Assembly (NCBI GenBank): GCA_029168955.1
Contig: JAPDOI010001420.1
Location: 113,501-177,500 of the forward strand
Direction of reading: 5' to 3'
Origin: Aplectana chamaeleonis
Lineage: Eukaryota; Nematoda; Chromadorea; Rhabditida; Cosmocercidae
DNA: 64,000 nt
Position numbers and translations under genes: made by a program. Numbering within the stretch: the first letter of the stretch is position 1; every line of letters starts with the position of its first letter. Positions 1 to 13,061 of this stretch are shown here, piece after piece. Below the pieces are notes generated by a model. The model saw only the letters and a program-made list of their open reading frames with translations. It had not been told where the DNA came from and searched no databases.

Positions 1-106
1 CACTGAAGTAAGACGTTTTAGTGCGTTTCTCGCCGTTTCTTCGTAATTTTGGTAACAATTGGTTGCCAAGGCATTGTTTTGAGTGGAAAACTCGGAAAGG
101 AAAATC

Positions 107-517
107 ATCGTGAACATTGCCTTTAATGTATGTATATAATGTGCATAGTGTGTACACTTGGCAGGGTATTCACAAAACAGTTCTTTCAATAATAACCTAC
201 TCTCATACTTGTTGCTACAGTTTGAACACAGCCAACTGATTATTCTGTGCGAGCTGACCTGAGTAAAGAACGAAGTTGAGAATCATCGCTCATCTTGCCA
301 CTATGGAGCTCGAAAGACCGTTTGTTCACGTCGAGGGGGCGAACCTGGAGCACGGGGCGGTTCTGGAACACCAAAACGCCTGTAGGCAGCCGCTATTTTG
401 CCATTTCTGGCTTGTTTTCTACCGTCCTTTCGACACCGGGAGCCTAGGAACCTTCTCGCCTACCATTTCACTGTGGTAGGTCACTGAGGATGATTATCAT
501 GAACGCTGCCTTTAAGC
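107..517 (-). mobile_element. MITE family A, truncated copies
   Basis: Two copies of the family A end (TCGTGAACACTGCCTTTAA type) occur at about 107-129 and 495-517, in the same direction. Bases 225-470 match the interior of the complete copies at 14256 and 46746. A short frame of 67 codons at 276-479 lies inside the repeat and is not considered a gene. Confidence 0.6.
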
Positions 518-1200
518 CTCTTGTTTTCATTCAGGATCACGGTGATAGACCCAAATCTCATCCATAGTGATGAATAGGCGCACAAAATCCACTTTATCTT
601 TTTAAAAAGCTCAAAATGTTGCTGAGAAAGTAGCACTTGAATGTGTTTTTGTTCCATTGTTAGCAATTGCGGCACCCATTGTGCACACAGATTTCTAAAA
701 CCCAAGATTTCACTTAAAATATGGCTCACACTGCCTAATAAAATGTTTAGAGCCTCTACTAAATCTCTCTCAGTCAATCGACGATATTCCAAAACCATAT
801 CCTGCATTTTGGCTATGATTTCTGGTGTTGATGCGCTTTTTGGACGTCCTTCACGTGGATCGTCTTCAAGGCTTGTATGACCACGTTTAAATTAAGCAAC
901 CCATCTTTCTTCTGTTCCAGTTGTAGATGAACAATCATTATACACTTTGAACATTCGTTCGTGAATTTCCTTTGGTGCTACACCTTCCAAAAATAAGAAT
1001 TGTATCACTGCACGATATTCAATTTTTCCATTGCTATGACACGGCGACACTGAATGGCTTGTAAACAAATAATGAATTTACAGATTGAAATGAAACTTCA
1101 CATACGTTCATATGAAGAGTGTACCAACGAAACAAACAATTCTGGGCTAGTAGCAACGCCCTCTCTTATCCGACGACAGAACTTATTGAACAATCTGGTG
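515..1200 (-). pseudogene. mariner transposase relic, copy 1
   Basis: Minus-strand sequence related to the N-terminal helix-turn-helix part of a mariner transposase. It contains a LTERDLVEAL-type helix and a mariner-like MD-E-T-W-V-Y remnant near 515-600. The terminal repeat (GTTCAATAAGTTCTGTCG type) survives only at the 1200 end. The other end and the catalytic half are missing, and in-frame stops occur (for example near 890). Confidence 0.85.
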
Positions 1201-2042
1201 CATGCATCAAGTTTGCCAGATGCTCCCCGTTTCTACAAAACTTAGTGCGGGTATTCTAGATGCCCACGCAGTTTTACATGGGGAAGTCTCTGTAAGCTCT
1301 ACTAGCCTTTTAACATGCCCTACTACCATTATTTCGTTTAATGATATCGATCCCGCTTCTTTGCTCTAGGGAACCTTGAATGTGCAGTCAGTCTCATAGT
1401 TAGCTCTATTGCTTTTAACAGCGGTCTGGGTATCTGTCTTTGAAAAACAATGATTCGTTACCACCTGGGCTCAAAGTTTTGATGACTCCTATTTTGTGTG
1501 CTGTAAAAGTTTCAATTTTTGGGTTCACAAATTTTAAAAGATGATTTGAAATAATTGGAAACAGTGTTGTTCGAAACATAATTTCTTCTGTAACAGCGTG
1601 GAAGCACAATAAATGAATGCGGATTGAAGTTTTACAGTAAAAATATTGAAAATATGAATAACTTGACGGGATGTGACACAAAAAGGGAATTCGCAGTTTG
1701 AGTGTATAATTTTTTCAGTTACTAAAATTTACTTCCACTAGTTTTTTCGAATATTTGACATTTAAAATCATACCAACATGCACTATCTTTGGATTCTGAT
1801 ATCGAAATTAGCGCATACTTCCGAAGCGTTTTTTTTTCAAGAATTTGAAGTCATTTTTCGGAAACTTGTGGAGTCGATCATGTGTTGTATTTCGTTGCAT
1901 ATTTTTGTGTGTGACCGTTTGCCATTATTGTGAACAAACAGAATTTGTTTCACAATTATCGCCTCCTTGCTAATTGGTGTACCATCAACTGGTTAATTTG
2001 GAAATAAATTCGTATATTATCATTTTCGTTTTATGTTATTAT
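1201..2042. other. No gene seen
   Basis: AT-rich sequence with stops in all frames. I recognise no gene or repeat in it. Confidence 0.5.
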
Positions 2043-2153
2043 GCAATACGCTAGCATCTAGTCCCCAATCGTGATCTCCTCTACGTGGCTATTTCATAGT
2101 GTAATAGCCAGTAAAGGGCACCACGATTGTAGGATCCCCTGCTGGCGTATTGC
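2043..2153. repeat. 111-base imperfect hairpin
   Basis: Arms of about 50 bases pair around a short loop. GCAATACGC pairs with GCGTATTGC at the base, AATCGTG with CACGATT in the middle, and TGGCTATT with AATAGCCA at the loop. It could be a small foldback transposon or a small-RNA precursor. Confidence 0.7.
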
Positions 2154-2984
2154 GCTGTTCTGAGCCCCTCCCATCGGAAGGGCGCCGTTATATCATATTT
2201 GCCCGCGGTCCGAACGCAAAGTGCCGTGATGCAGATTTGCGTTCGGAACGCGCACATTTTCGTACTGACCGCGGCGGCATACCGGTCGGAACGCTCGCAA
2301 TGTTGCGGTCGGAACGTCGCCGATCCCGCGGTCGGTCCTATTGTTGCGAGCGGTCAGCCCTATTTTCTGTCCGAGTTATAGGTTTTTGTTTTCTGCTGTT
2401 ATAGCATCGCAGAGCGTGAATCATGGAGGTCTCGCCTCAACTCGACGTTATGCATGCTCTCAGCGCGGAGCTAGTGCGAAATCGCGTCGGGCGCGTATTA
2501 TAATGTTGTGGCCTCTAAACCAGAGCCGCCGAATTTTAACCACCAGGACCATTTTTCAACTAATCACAAAACTTCAATTGCGTATCTCCCTGGTGCGAGA
2601 TGCTCAATCTTGGTCCCATGACTGCTTTACCGTATTCACCATTATCTCCGTATTCCTTTAGACATCGTTATCTCCATTCGGGCACACATTTGATGTTCGA
2701 AACTTTATGATTAATTCCCCCACTGTGCCAGTTGGTGGGACTCAGCACAACTGAAAGGAGCCGTTTCTAAACGTCTATCACAAAGAAGGCGGAACAGCGA
2801 AAGTTCATAAATGTGTCGTCGTCTTACCAGGGAACCTCGAAAGGCCATAATCACCATTTGAAAGACGATGAATGTTTTCTGGCAAATTCTGGCGCGTTGC
2901 CTTGAAATATAAAATCGGATTTTGCTGCGAACACCTCTGAATGAAGATTTATTGTTTTTGAAGTTTTGCGAGGATACATCAGCC
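2154..2984. other. No gene seen
   Basis: A GC-rich patch at 2150-2500 repeats CGGTCGGAACG-like words, then ordinary AT-rich DNA. Short open frames here overlap on several strands and show no family resemblance. Confidence 0.4.
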
Positions 2985-3470
2985 AATTTTTAGGGTGTTC
3001 GGTAAAATTCTCTCCGATGGAGGTTTTTTAGGGTGCTGAACACATATCTGGGGTCTGTTTGTTTTATTGTAGGTAACGGTAGGCATACTGCTACTCAATG
3101 TGCGTAACATACCTTGATATTTCGAAGATCGACAAACGCTGAGCTCACCAAAAAAACCCACGACGAAGTTTTGAGCGAAATCAGAAACTGTGACGAAAAT
3201 ACCGTACCCCCACCGTAACCTACCGTAATCTATCGAAGACCAATAAACGGTTTGCAGATTCGTGTTCAGCACTCCGGGAAACCCCCACAGAAAAATTTTT
3301 GGAACTTACTTATCGAGCCACTTTGGAATGTCGAATCGCGATTGGCCCTCAAAATTTCCCCCCATGGGAACCTTTTATCAAAATACGTCGATTGCACTCC
3401 GAAACTGTCAAATGAACATCAGATTCGTGATCAGCACCTAAAGAAGACCCTATAGGGGATTTTTTTAAAC
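2985..3470. repeat. Dispersed repeat, copy 1
   Basis: Related to 16940-17420. Both have a GCTGAACAC motif, GTCGG/GTCTG-TTTT, TACGGTAGG near ACTGCTACT-type words, then CTTGATRTTTC, a run of CCCCAC and GTTTTGAGC in the same order. It is old and diverged, and its element type is unknown. Confidence 0.5.
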
Positions 3471-4373
3471 CGATCTAAAATGCTCCCAGACCAATGCATT
3501 TATATGCTCAACTAAGAATTATAGGTCTCCAGTCTTTTCAAACCTGTAGCTCTTGAGCACTCAGCGTATTCATTTGAAAACGAAGGAACCGACTTAGTAT
3601 TCAAGCTCAGTATGTCTAGTAACCATTCATTGGAATTTTTGAGCCGAATTCCTCCAGGAACTACAAACGTCGCGTTCAGCTAAGCTGCAGAGTATATGAA
3701 CTTTGACCGGCAAAAACTTTCTTCCCTAATGTCCGCAGCAAAATCCGAGTTCAGATTCTCTAAAACAGTGCCTTATTTTACCAAAAAATAAACCCCATCC
3801 TCAAGATGGCAAGGACAGCCAAGCGAGGTTCCGTTTAGTTCAAAACGATTTGCCAGACTTTCGAAATTTGATGGAAAACTGTTCATTGGTGCACTCCTTG
3901 CATCATGAAACATTCGATGCGTTTAACTACCCTTCGCATCGACGACAGCATTATTTGCTATTTAAAGTTCACTAACACACAAAGACTTCACCTGTTTTGA
4001 ACGCACGGGTTTTATCTCAGTTCGCTTAACATTTGCGAGAATTGCAGGAAAACTTCTTAAAGGCATTGTTCACCAGAATGCCTTTTCCCAGAGTGGTATA
4101 CGTTGACAAGAAGATTTTTTGAAAAAAAAAGTAGAACGTCGACGTCCAGGGTGTGCTCCGGAAATCTGAGACCTGAGCTTTCAAGTTGATAAATGATGCT
4201 CAAGATGGTAGTGTCATTTACAAAAGCGTGGAGACTTATTTTCCTGCGAATAACAACACTTCCAAGTCTCCCTCCTCGAGCCTACTTGACCCCATATTTA
4301 GAAGTCTACATATTTATTCGTCCTTCAGCTCGAAACTTCGGTCCTGTTGACACTCGTAGACAGCCTTTTTAAA
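3471..4373. other. No gene seen
   Basis: AT-rich, closed in all frames. Nothing recognised. Confidence 0.4.
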
Positions 4374-4800
4374 GACAGCCGACACGCTCAAAAAAGTTGT
4401 TGAGATAACTACTTTACGTAGGTGGCATGGACCCTAGTAGAACGCAAACGCCGTTCGAAGCGTCAAAAACGAGTCAAAACTACTAAATTTGAGCAATGCA
4501 AGTCGAAAATTTTTGACAGCCCCGCCCTACCCAATATACAAATACAGTCCTTCGGCTGATTTTTGATGCATTGTTCTAGTACAAGCTGTAGGCATCGCTA
4601 TCTGGAATTATTCGCTATTTCAACCGCGCTAGCTTACATAACTCGTCCACTTTTATCCCATAACAGAAACAGCCGTTATTCCTGTATTTGCAGGCAGAAT
4701 TCGTCGGTTTTTTCGGTTGGTTTGCCATACTACCAGCTTCAAATCTTCAATTTTTCTCATAAAATCGATACCATTTTTGTGCGCGTCTGCTGCCTCTAAT
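4374..4800. mobile_element. MITE family B, copy 1
   Basis: Terminal inverted repeats of the type GCAGCAGACACGCTCAAAAA at about 4377 and 4775. The interior (TTGAGATAACTAC, GTCAAAACTACTAAATTT) matches 41893-42370 in the opposite orientation. There is no coding capacity. Confidence 0.75.
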
Positions 4801-5995
4801 GGTATAAAATACACACTCGCAAAAGTGGTAGAGATAGGAATCTCAACTATGCCATATAGCTTCTAGTAGAGCGCTCATGTCGCTGGAAGCGGCTAGAATT
4901 TGTTAAAATGGCCGTTTTGGCCTTATTGAGCCGGCAAAGCATGCATTCTCCGCCCACTTCCTTCACAGTTCCCGCCTCTGAATACAAACTCGTCCAAATT
5001 GTTTGCTTCACTTTCACTTCGGCAAGTGTTCGATGGTCTTAAGGACGTGATCCTTCTACAGGTCGTATGTCTCCATTATCTTCGCTATCTCAACTAATTT
5101 GTCGCTAGCTTCGCTATTTTAACGGAGCTTGTATACCTGGTTAAACTCGTCCACTTTCATTCCAGTACAAAAACAACCCGTTTGTTCTTTATTTGAACCA
5201 CGTCTTTCTTGGTTTTTTGCCAGTTTCTAACACCACGAGCTTCGAACGTTTGAATTGTTACATAGGGTTTTGGTCATTTTCGAGTGTGTATGTTGCCTTT
5301 GAGCCAATAACTAATTACCTGAAAGCTCTGCGTATGTCTTTGTAAGCTCTGTCTGTTGATGACCTGTTCGCCTCCTATTCTGTGGGGTTTACCACCACGA
5401 CATGGCCTAACGAAAAGCAGACAGGACTACCGTATAACGCACGTGAAAAGATACACATGGCTCAAACCAATTTCCCATAGGCACTCGAAGGACGACTGCC
5501 CATTGAATGAAAAAAAAAACTATCGCTCGAGAGAATGAGGACAAATTTCGAATGTCATATATGTTTGATGAGATTGGATTACGGTGAAGAATTTTTCTCG
5601 TGAAGTTTCCTCTATAACAGATTAGACTCGACATCAGACAACTCATGAAATATATATTGACTTCAGGCGTTTCCCACCAAAAATAGTAAAAAAAATTGCG
5701 ATACATACATAGATCACATATTTGAAACATTATATTCCAAATCTTTACGGTATCATGTGATATAACTAAATTTGAATGAAAGGCATTGTCCATGCTCAAC
5801 TCAGCTATGAAGCAATGCGCTGTGTATAGCATGTCGCTAAAATCGAATACGAGCATCAGAATCGATCATAGAACGCATTAGCTCTCGCAAACACCTACTA
5901 ATTATCCAACGAGGGCGATTTTTCAGTGGCGATGATCGAGCCATTACGAATACGAATGAAATGCCACTAGTTTAGAGTAAAGTGCATATAAATGT
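4801..5995. other. No gene seen
   Basis: The 149-codon minus-strand frame at 5407-5856 has no family resemblance and no splice context. I treat it as chance. Confidence 0.4.
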
Positions 5996-6975
5996 TAGTG
6001 TCTGCCAACGCGGTCTGCGTGCGCGTCAAGCGGTTGCTGCGTCGGGCGTTTCTGAACGAAAGTTGTGCCGGCGGAAAAAGCTGAGTGCAGCTCAGTTACA
6101 CTACTAAATGACTCTATTTTCTCATTCCTCCTACTCCAAGGTAAGTTTTGAAACATTGTTCCAAAACGAACATTCCATTACAAATGGACAGCTTCAGGGC
6201 TACCAAAACTATTCATGGTGGGAGGTTTTGCTATGATGTTAAATTTTGGCGCAAAATGTTGGAAAACATTTTTAGTTCGAAGGCAGAATTCGCGATAAAA
6301 ACGATTTTGAGCTCTTTTCATGATAATGTAGATCTGTTCATCACAAAAGTATAAATAAATTAAAAATTGCGCGAAGAACGCTTAAAAACAACGTAGAACG
6401 GCTAATTGCAGGTGTCGGCAAAATTAATGAGATTTTCAATAATGCTGGTTTATTTATCTTTCGTTTTGCAGTTGAAGAAGTCAGTAGTCTCCACAAATGC
6501 TCGGAAATTACTTAAGAAACAGAATAAAGGATGGCAAAACAGGCATTTGTAGAAATTTCGACAATTGGGGGCGGGCGCACACCAAGCAATAACCTATTTC
6601 CGATCGTTTTTTCTCCAACTTTTCACTTACTCTCAGTTTTATGATGACGAGATCTACCTTCTCATGAGGATTGCACAACAACCGATTTTCTCGCTAACTC
6701 TGCTTTAGATCGCAGAGCATTCGCGGAGCGATGAAAAATTTGGAAACGCAGTGAGGTTTTAGAGCCCAAATTAAATCTCACAAATAATTTTTTATAATAT
6801 TTTTCGTAAACAGAGCTCATTTTCATACTGGGAGGAAGGAATGAAATACATGTATAATAGGTACAGCTAAAGTCAGCTTCTTTTCGCCGGGTGAAAACTT
6901 AACGCCCGACAAGATGATCGGTCGGCACGCACGCCCACCGCGTGGGCGGACACTTGTAATTGGGCGGACTTTAGC
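5996..6975. mobile_element. Pair of family C ends around a family A-like segment
   Basis: Family C ends (GTCCGCCCACGCGATCGGCG type) occur in opposite orientation near 6000-6030 and 6915-6965. Between them, 6281-6600 matches the reverse of the family A-like element at 51925-52376, starting at GGCAGAATTCGCGATAAAAA. This suggests one MITE inserted in another, but boundaries are approximate. Confidence 0.5.
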
Positions 6976-8520
6976 AGCCACGAAGTTGCAGAGCCGACGC
7001 AGGCGTCTGGGGCTTCTGCAACGTCGGAATGGTGTCATTACGTCTCCTTTCCGGCATGACCGTGTCGAGTTGTCGGCACTACGCAGCTTTGGGTTCAAAC
7101 TTTTCGTGCACGATGGCAAAGCACGTAGGTTCTTCGAATCTGAACAAAAAAATGGTGCGACGGATTCACTATTAGAAATTTCCAAGGGCGCACAATAGCT
7201 GTAGATAATTACATATGTAGTACCTACACTATATTGCAGAACAGAATATAGTCGAGCCGGACGCGTGCGGGTTCCCGCCTATGCTGCGTTTCCTCGTCGC
7301 AATTACTCTCTCGCCGCCTCTCTCCCCGCTATGCACACGCACGAGAAGGAACGAAGTTAATTTGCTCCGAAACGGAATGTATGCAAGCACAGAGAGGTGT
7401 TTGAGAACACTCGAATCTGACATGCTGCCATGTCTAGTGTTACGGAACTTCACGATTGTTTTTGGAATCAGCTTTCGCCTAGTACATACGACTGGACGAT
7501 TATACCTCCATTGTATTTTTCTACCAAAATGGGCATGTACATTGTGAAATTGTTGACAGCCCGGTACGCTTCCAAATGTAGATAAAAACTATCATTCTTG
7601 TTGGAACTATGGCAAAGTTCGTTTCTATGTGCATATTACATATAGGTACATAAGCGTGCAGATAAAATTCTACGAGTGAAACGTTTTTCATGCTCCAACC
7701 TTCAATAGGGTTAAGGGCATTTTGCACTCTGCCACTTTTCAAAGGGGTTCATCAAAATCCGTCGGAATTTCGAAACCCGCGTAACATCACAGAAGTTATC
7801 CTGCACGTTTTTTCAATATTTTTGTTCACTGGATCGACGAAAATTTAAAAAATCTAAAAAAACGAGATTCAGTCACAAAAGCAATCCTCCCTTACTTTCA
7901 TGTTGCTACTACTGATCCTTTTCTCCTTGGAAAGCCACGACTCCTCTCAATTCTTGAATTGTGGTAGCGCGAAGCGCTCACCAGATTTGGCTTTGATCTC
8001 TTACAGCGCGCATGTCCTATACCGAGATCACCTAATCATACTGCCACCAGAAAAATAAGCTGTACATCTTTCGAAGGGTTCAATCAATACACATAACTGA
8101 GCCAAGTCTCATTGCAATCGGCTCTCGCTCTCAAAAGATATGGCGCCTCAGAAGACGCAAAAAATTTCTCCTCCATCGCCTCCGCCTCCGCCTCCGTCCG
8201 TCGAATTCCATTTTTTGGAAAGCGTGGACCAAATCGCTTGAAAATTTGTGACTAGAGGTAATCAGTCACGAGGATGCCAAAAATAGTCCGCGGAACTCAC
8301 CATTTTCACTCCCGGACGCGCTTCAAATATAGAAACCGACCTCTCCATTATAGTTCATGAAAATGCCGGGTTTTTTCGTTATCAGTTTGTTTTCTGGAAG
8401 ACTCCATATCCATACCTTGCTTTCTAGGGTGGTGTACTCTAAACGTCCGGATCGGAAGAGGACGGTGGTGCGGAGGGATGTTCTTGAGCTAGGCGCGTGT
8501 TCGTACCATGCGCACCATCT
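6976..8520. other. No gene seen
   Basis: Mostly AT-rich and unassigned. At about 7963-8003 lies GCGCGAAGCGCTCACC followed by AGATTTGGCTTTGAT, found inverted at 61694-61730. Confidence 0.4.
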
Positions 8521-8527
8521 ATAATAA

Positions 8528-11445
8528 GGCGTCGCAGGGTGTGCTGAAGTGTCAGTTAACTATGAGGGACCGCAACAGGAGTATGCAGGACGTCATGGAA
8601 TTACAGCATGACCTCAGTAGGGGTGTGCAGGACATCATGGGACGTGTGCAGGACCGCGATAGGAGTGTGCATGACATCATGGGACGCGTGCAGGACAGCA
8701 GTAGGGGTGTGCACTCAAACGCTAACGTCGGACAGAGAAAGAGATTCTCGTGCCATAAAATAGCGTGTTTTGATGTGTCGATCGCGTCCAATACTGCTCA
8801 TTCTACGACATCATGGAAATTTTTGCTACCTACGGGAATTCATTCCTAGACTTCTTTGTACTATTTTAGAAGGAAACTTAAGTTATATGATAATGTACGT
8901 ATAGGGAAATCAAAATGGCAAAGAATTTTCTATTTAGGCTCAATTTCGGTGTGTACAGGCAAATTAAAAACAATGTTGTAAATTTTTCCATGACGTCGCA
9001 GAATGAGTAGTGTTGGACGCAATCGACACACCAAAACACGCTATTTTACGGCATTAGAATTTCGTTCCCTGTCCGACATTAGCGTTCGAGTGGGGTGTGT
9101 GGGTTGTCATGGGACGTGTGAAGGACCGCAGTAGGGGTGTGCAGAACATCATGAAATGTGTGCAGAACCCCAGTAGGGATGTTCAGGACATCATGGGAAG
9201 TGTGCAGGACATCATGGAATGTGTGCAGGACGTCGTAGAATGTGCGTAGGATATCAGTAGGATTGTACAGGACATCATGGGACGTGTGCAGGACCGCAGT
9301 AGGGGTGTGCAGGATGTCATGGGTTGTGTGCAGGACCTCAGTAGGAGTGTGCAGGACATCATTAGACGTGCGCAGGACCCAGTAGGGATGTCCAGGACAT
9401 CATGGGACGTGTGCAGGACCGCAGTAGGTGTGTGCAGGACATCATGGGACGTGTGCAGGACCGCAGTAGGGGTGTGCAGGATGTCATGGAATGTGTGCAG
9501 GACCTCAGTAGGAATTTGCAGGACATCATGGGACGTGTGCAGGACATCATGGAATGTGTGCAGGACGTCGTAGAATGTGTGTAGGATATCAGTAGGATTG
9601 TACAGGACATCATGGGACGTGTGCAGGACCGCAGTAAGGGTGTGCAGGATGTCATGGGACGTGTGCAGGACCGCAGTAGGGGTGTGCAGGATGTCATGGA
9701 ATGTGTGCAGGACCTCAGTAGGAATGTTCAGGACATCATGGGAAGTGTGCAGGACATCATGGAATGTGTGCAGGACGTCGTAGAATGTGCGTAGGTTATC
9801 AGTAGGATTGTACAGGACATCATGGGACGTGTGCAGGACCGCAGTAGGGGTGTGCAGGATGTCATGGGTTGTGTGCAGGACCTCAGTAGGAGTGTGCAGG
9901 ACATCATGAGACGTGTGCAGGACCCAGTAGGGATGTCCAGGACATCATGGGACGTGTGCAGGACCGCAGTAGGGGTGTGCAGGACATCATGGGACGTGTG
10001 CAGGACCCCAGTAGGGGTGAGCAGGACATCATGGGACGTATGCAGGACCGCAGTAGGGGTGTGCAGGATGTCATGGAATGTGTGCAGGACCTCAGTAGGA
10101 ATGTGCAGGACATCATGGGACGTGTGCAGGACATCATGGAATGTGTGCAGGACGTCGTAGAATGTGTGTAGGATATCAGTAGGATTGTACAGGACATCAT
10201 GGGACGTGTGCAGGACCGCAGTAGGGGTGTGCAGGATGTCATGGGTTGTGTGCAGGACCTCAGTAGGGGTGTGCAGGACATCATGAAATGTGTGCAGAAC
10301 CCCAGTAGGGATGAGTAGGACATCATGGGACGTGTGTAGGACACCAGTAGGGGTGAGCAGGACATCATGGGACGTATGCAGGACCGCAGTAGGGGTGTGC
10401 AGGATGTCATGGAATGTGTGCAGGACCTCAGTAGGAATGTTCAGGACATCATGGGAATTGTGCAGGACATCATAGAATGTGTGCAGGACGTCGTAGAATG
10501 TGCGTAGGATATCAGTAGGAATGTTCAGGACATCATGAGACGTGTGCAGGACCGCAGTAGGGGTGTGCAGGATGTCATGGAATGTGTGCAGGACCTCAGT
10601 AGGAATGTTCAGGACATCATGGGAATTGTGCAGGACATCATGGAATGTGTGCAGGACGTCGCAGAATGTGCGTAGGATATCAGTAGGAATGTTCAGGACA
10701 TCATGAGACGTGTGCAGGACCGCAGTAGGGGTGTGCAGGATGTCATGGAATGTGTGCAGGACCTCAGTAGGAATGTTCAGGACATCATGGGAATTGTGCA
10801 GGACATCATGAAATGTGTGCAGGACGTCGTAGAATGTGCGTAGGATATCAGTAGGAATGTGGAGGAGATCATGGGACGTGTGCAGGACCGCAGTAGGAGC
10901 GTGCAGAACATCATGGAATGTGTGCAGGACGTCGTAGAATGTGTGTAGGATATCAGTAGGATTGTGCAGAACATCATGGGTAGGAGTGGGCAGGACGTGA
11001 TGGGACGCGTGCAGAACCCCAGTAGGGATGTCCAGGACATCATGGGACGTGTGCAAAAGCGCAGTAGGGATGTGGGACGTGTGCACGACCTCAGTAGGGT
11101 TGTGCAGAACATCATGCAATGTGTGCAGAACCCCAGTAGGGATGTCCAGGACATCATGGGACGTGTGCAAAAGCGCAGTAGGGATGTGGGACGTGTGCAC
11201 GACCTCAGTAGGGTTGTGCAGAACATCATGCAATGTGTGCAGAACCCCAGTAGGGATGTCCAGGACATCATGGGACGTGTGCAAAAGCGCAGTAGGGATG
11301 TGGGACGTGTGCAGGACCGCAGTTATGGATGTGCAAGGCATCATGGGACGTGTGCAGGACCCCAGTAGAGATGGGCAGGAGATAGTCGGACGTGTGCAGG
11401 ACATTATGGGACGTGTGCAGGAACTCAGTTTAATGTTCAGGACAC
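8528..11445 (+). repeat. Satellite block 1 (21/42-base unit)
   Basis: Tandem array of a 21-base unit, GTGTGCAGGAC followed by ATCATGGGAC, CGCAGTAGGG, CTCAGTAGGA or GTCGTAGAAT variants, mostly paired into 42-base dimers. Higher-order blocks of about 168 bases recur at 10505, 10671 and 10840, and a 114-base block three times at 11054-11290. A foldback element splits it at 8713-9096. Because 21 is a multiple of three, long open frames appear on both strands, including 558 codons on the minus strand at 9728-11404. I do not call these genes. Confidence 0.95.
8713..9096. mobile_element. Foldback element inside satellite block 1
   Basis: Two arms of about 100 bases are inverted copies of each other (8722-8822 and 8990-9093). 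They share AATAGCGTGTTTT, TGTGTCGAT and GCGTCCAA. About 170 bases of unrelated sequence separate them, and satellite units lie on both sides. Confidence 0.85.
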
Positions 11446-11810
11446 CGTATGCAAGTTATGCCACCGAGTCAGACGTCTGGGCTGGAACAGCAGAGCGATA
11501 TTCGCAAGAAACGGTGAAATTTGGCTAGAGCGACTGATCCTGAACAGTTGTGTCATTTTAAAACACGTTCCCTCATTTTTTTTTCGACTGTTGAATTGAA
11601 AAGGTATATGCCTTGCATTCCATCTCAAGGAAGCAGCGATGCAGCTACATATTACCTTGCTATTTCTCTTTCTCCATTTCCACCACTATATTTTCTCAAA
11701 AACATCAACTTGACTCTTATAATAAAGCTATCGTAACAGCATCGCGGCTCCTCCCTCCAGAGATTGACGATATTGTATGAGGGAAACCCTCGAAAAAAGT
11801 TGTGAAATTT
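11446..11810. other. No gene seen
   Basis: Transition from satellite to AT-rich DNA. Nothing recognised. Confidence 0.4.
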
Positions 11811-12392
11811 CTGAAAGTTTGGCTTCGCAAAAAAAGGTTAGGGATTTGGCACTGTTCATAAATGTCGTGGAATTGTTCAATTGGGTTTAACTCCAAACTT
11901 TTTCTAGATGTAGTGAAACTATTGACCTGATTTGGCTGATGATGATATTTGTAGACATCGTAATCATTAAAATATAGTGAAATTGTTCCTAATGGATTTG
12001 GCACGCGCTCTATCAATTATCGGAGTCAAATCAGGCGTCAGAAGCATTTCTCATGATAGTCCTTGTGTCCTCAACGCTTTCACGGATCACGTCGTATGGG
12101 AACGCTTTTGTTGCTGGACTTATTCTTGTTCTGATTTGATCCAAATCACGCTCCACTCAAAACTCCTTCTGACGCGTGATTTGACTCTGATAATTGATAG
12201 AGCGCGTGTCAAATCTATTAGCAACTATATTTTGATAATTACGATGTCTACAAATGTCTACGATGTCTACAAAATCAAGTCAATAATTTCACTACATTTA
12301 AAAAATCAAGTTGAGAGCCAAATCCAATAAAACAATTTCATGACATTTAAGAACAATGCCAAATCCCTAATCTTTTTTGCGAACGCTGTCGA
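11811..12392. mobile_element. Foldback element, GATTTGGC family, copy 1
   Basis: Arms of about 230-280 bases face each other. TTAGGGATTTGGCACTGTTC on the left is mirrored by GAACAATGCCAAATCCCTAA on the right, and CGCTCTATCAATTATC by GATAATTGATAGAGCG near the centre. Related to 39358-40065 and 57213-58160. Non-coding. Confidence 0.85.
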
Positions 12393-13060
12393 AAATCAGC
12401 CACTTCGGTCGCACACCCTTACACCACAATTTGGTCCTCATAGCATGTATCTGTGCTCCATCCACGTTAGCCTATCGTTTTCCTGACAATTTGTGGCTCA
12501 ACATCCTTTAGACCATAATTTATGCGAGTCTTAGACGGACGAACTTTGTGATTTAACATTTGTACAAGAATTTCGGAAACATATTCGGAAAACGGAAGTT
12601 CCCATATTGGACGGATCTGCATGTGTCCAGTCCTCCTATAATGTAAATCCTTCTACTAGAGTCTTTTTTCAAAGATGGTCATGATCCTGACAATTTCGGA
12701 GATGCTATGTGGTGAGAATTTTCAAATCTGTGAAAATGATTTCCTAAAGCTGGGCGAGCGAACAGGGCCACCCAAATGAAGCGTATGTCAGCGTTTCTCC
12801 AACGCCTTCTTAAGGCGATTTCGAGCAGTGTTTTTACCCCTTCTTGGTTAAATTTCTCCTCGTTTATAGCTAGAAAAGTGGAGGAGCTTTTCAACCATCT
12901 CGTAATTCGAATTCTCAGAATTGTTTCGCAGAAAATAAATCCGAGTAAGGAAAATTGAGAAACCGGAAAAGAAAAGAAATCAGACGACTTCTCTGGATGA
13001 TTCAACAAGCGGTAAACGCTTTGAAAGCCTGCCATCTACTCAGGCGGTTCTCAGCCCCGA
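12393..13060. other. No gene seen
   Basis: The 118-codon minus frame at 12679-13035 overlaps open frames on the other strand and resembles nothing known to me. Confidence 0.4.
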
Positions 13061-13061
13061 G

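Noticed and set aside
5407..5856. 149-codon minus-strand protein
   Set aside because: No domain, no splice signals, AT-rich chance frame.
9728..11404. 558-codon minus-strand open frame
   Set aside because: It is the translation of satellite units whose length is a multiple of three. Several other frames are also open, and there is no unique sequence, domain or splice context.
9097..11445. CRISPR array
   Set aside because: Units are contiguous with no unique spacers, and the DNA is eukaryotic.
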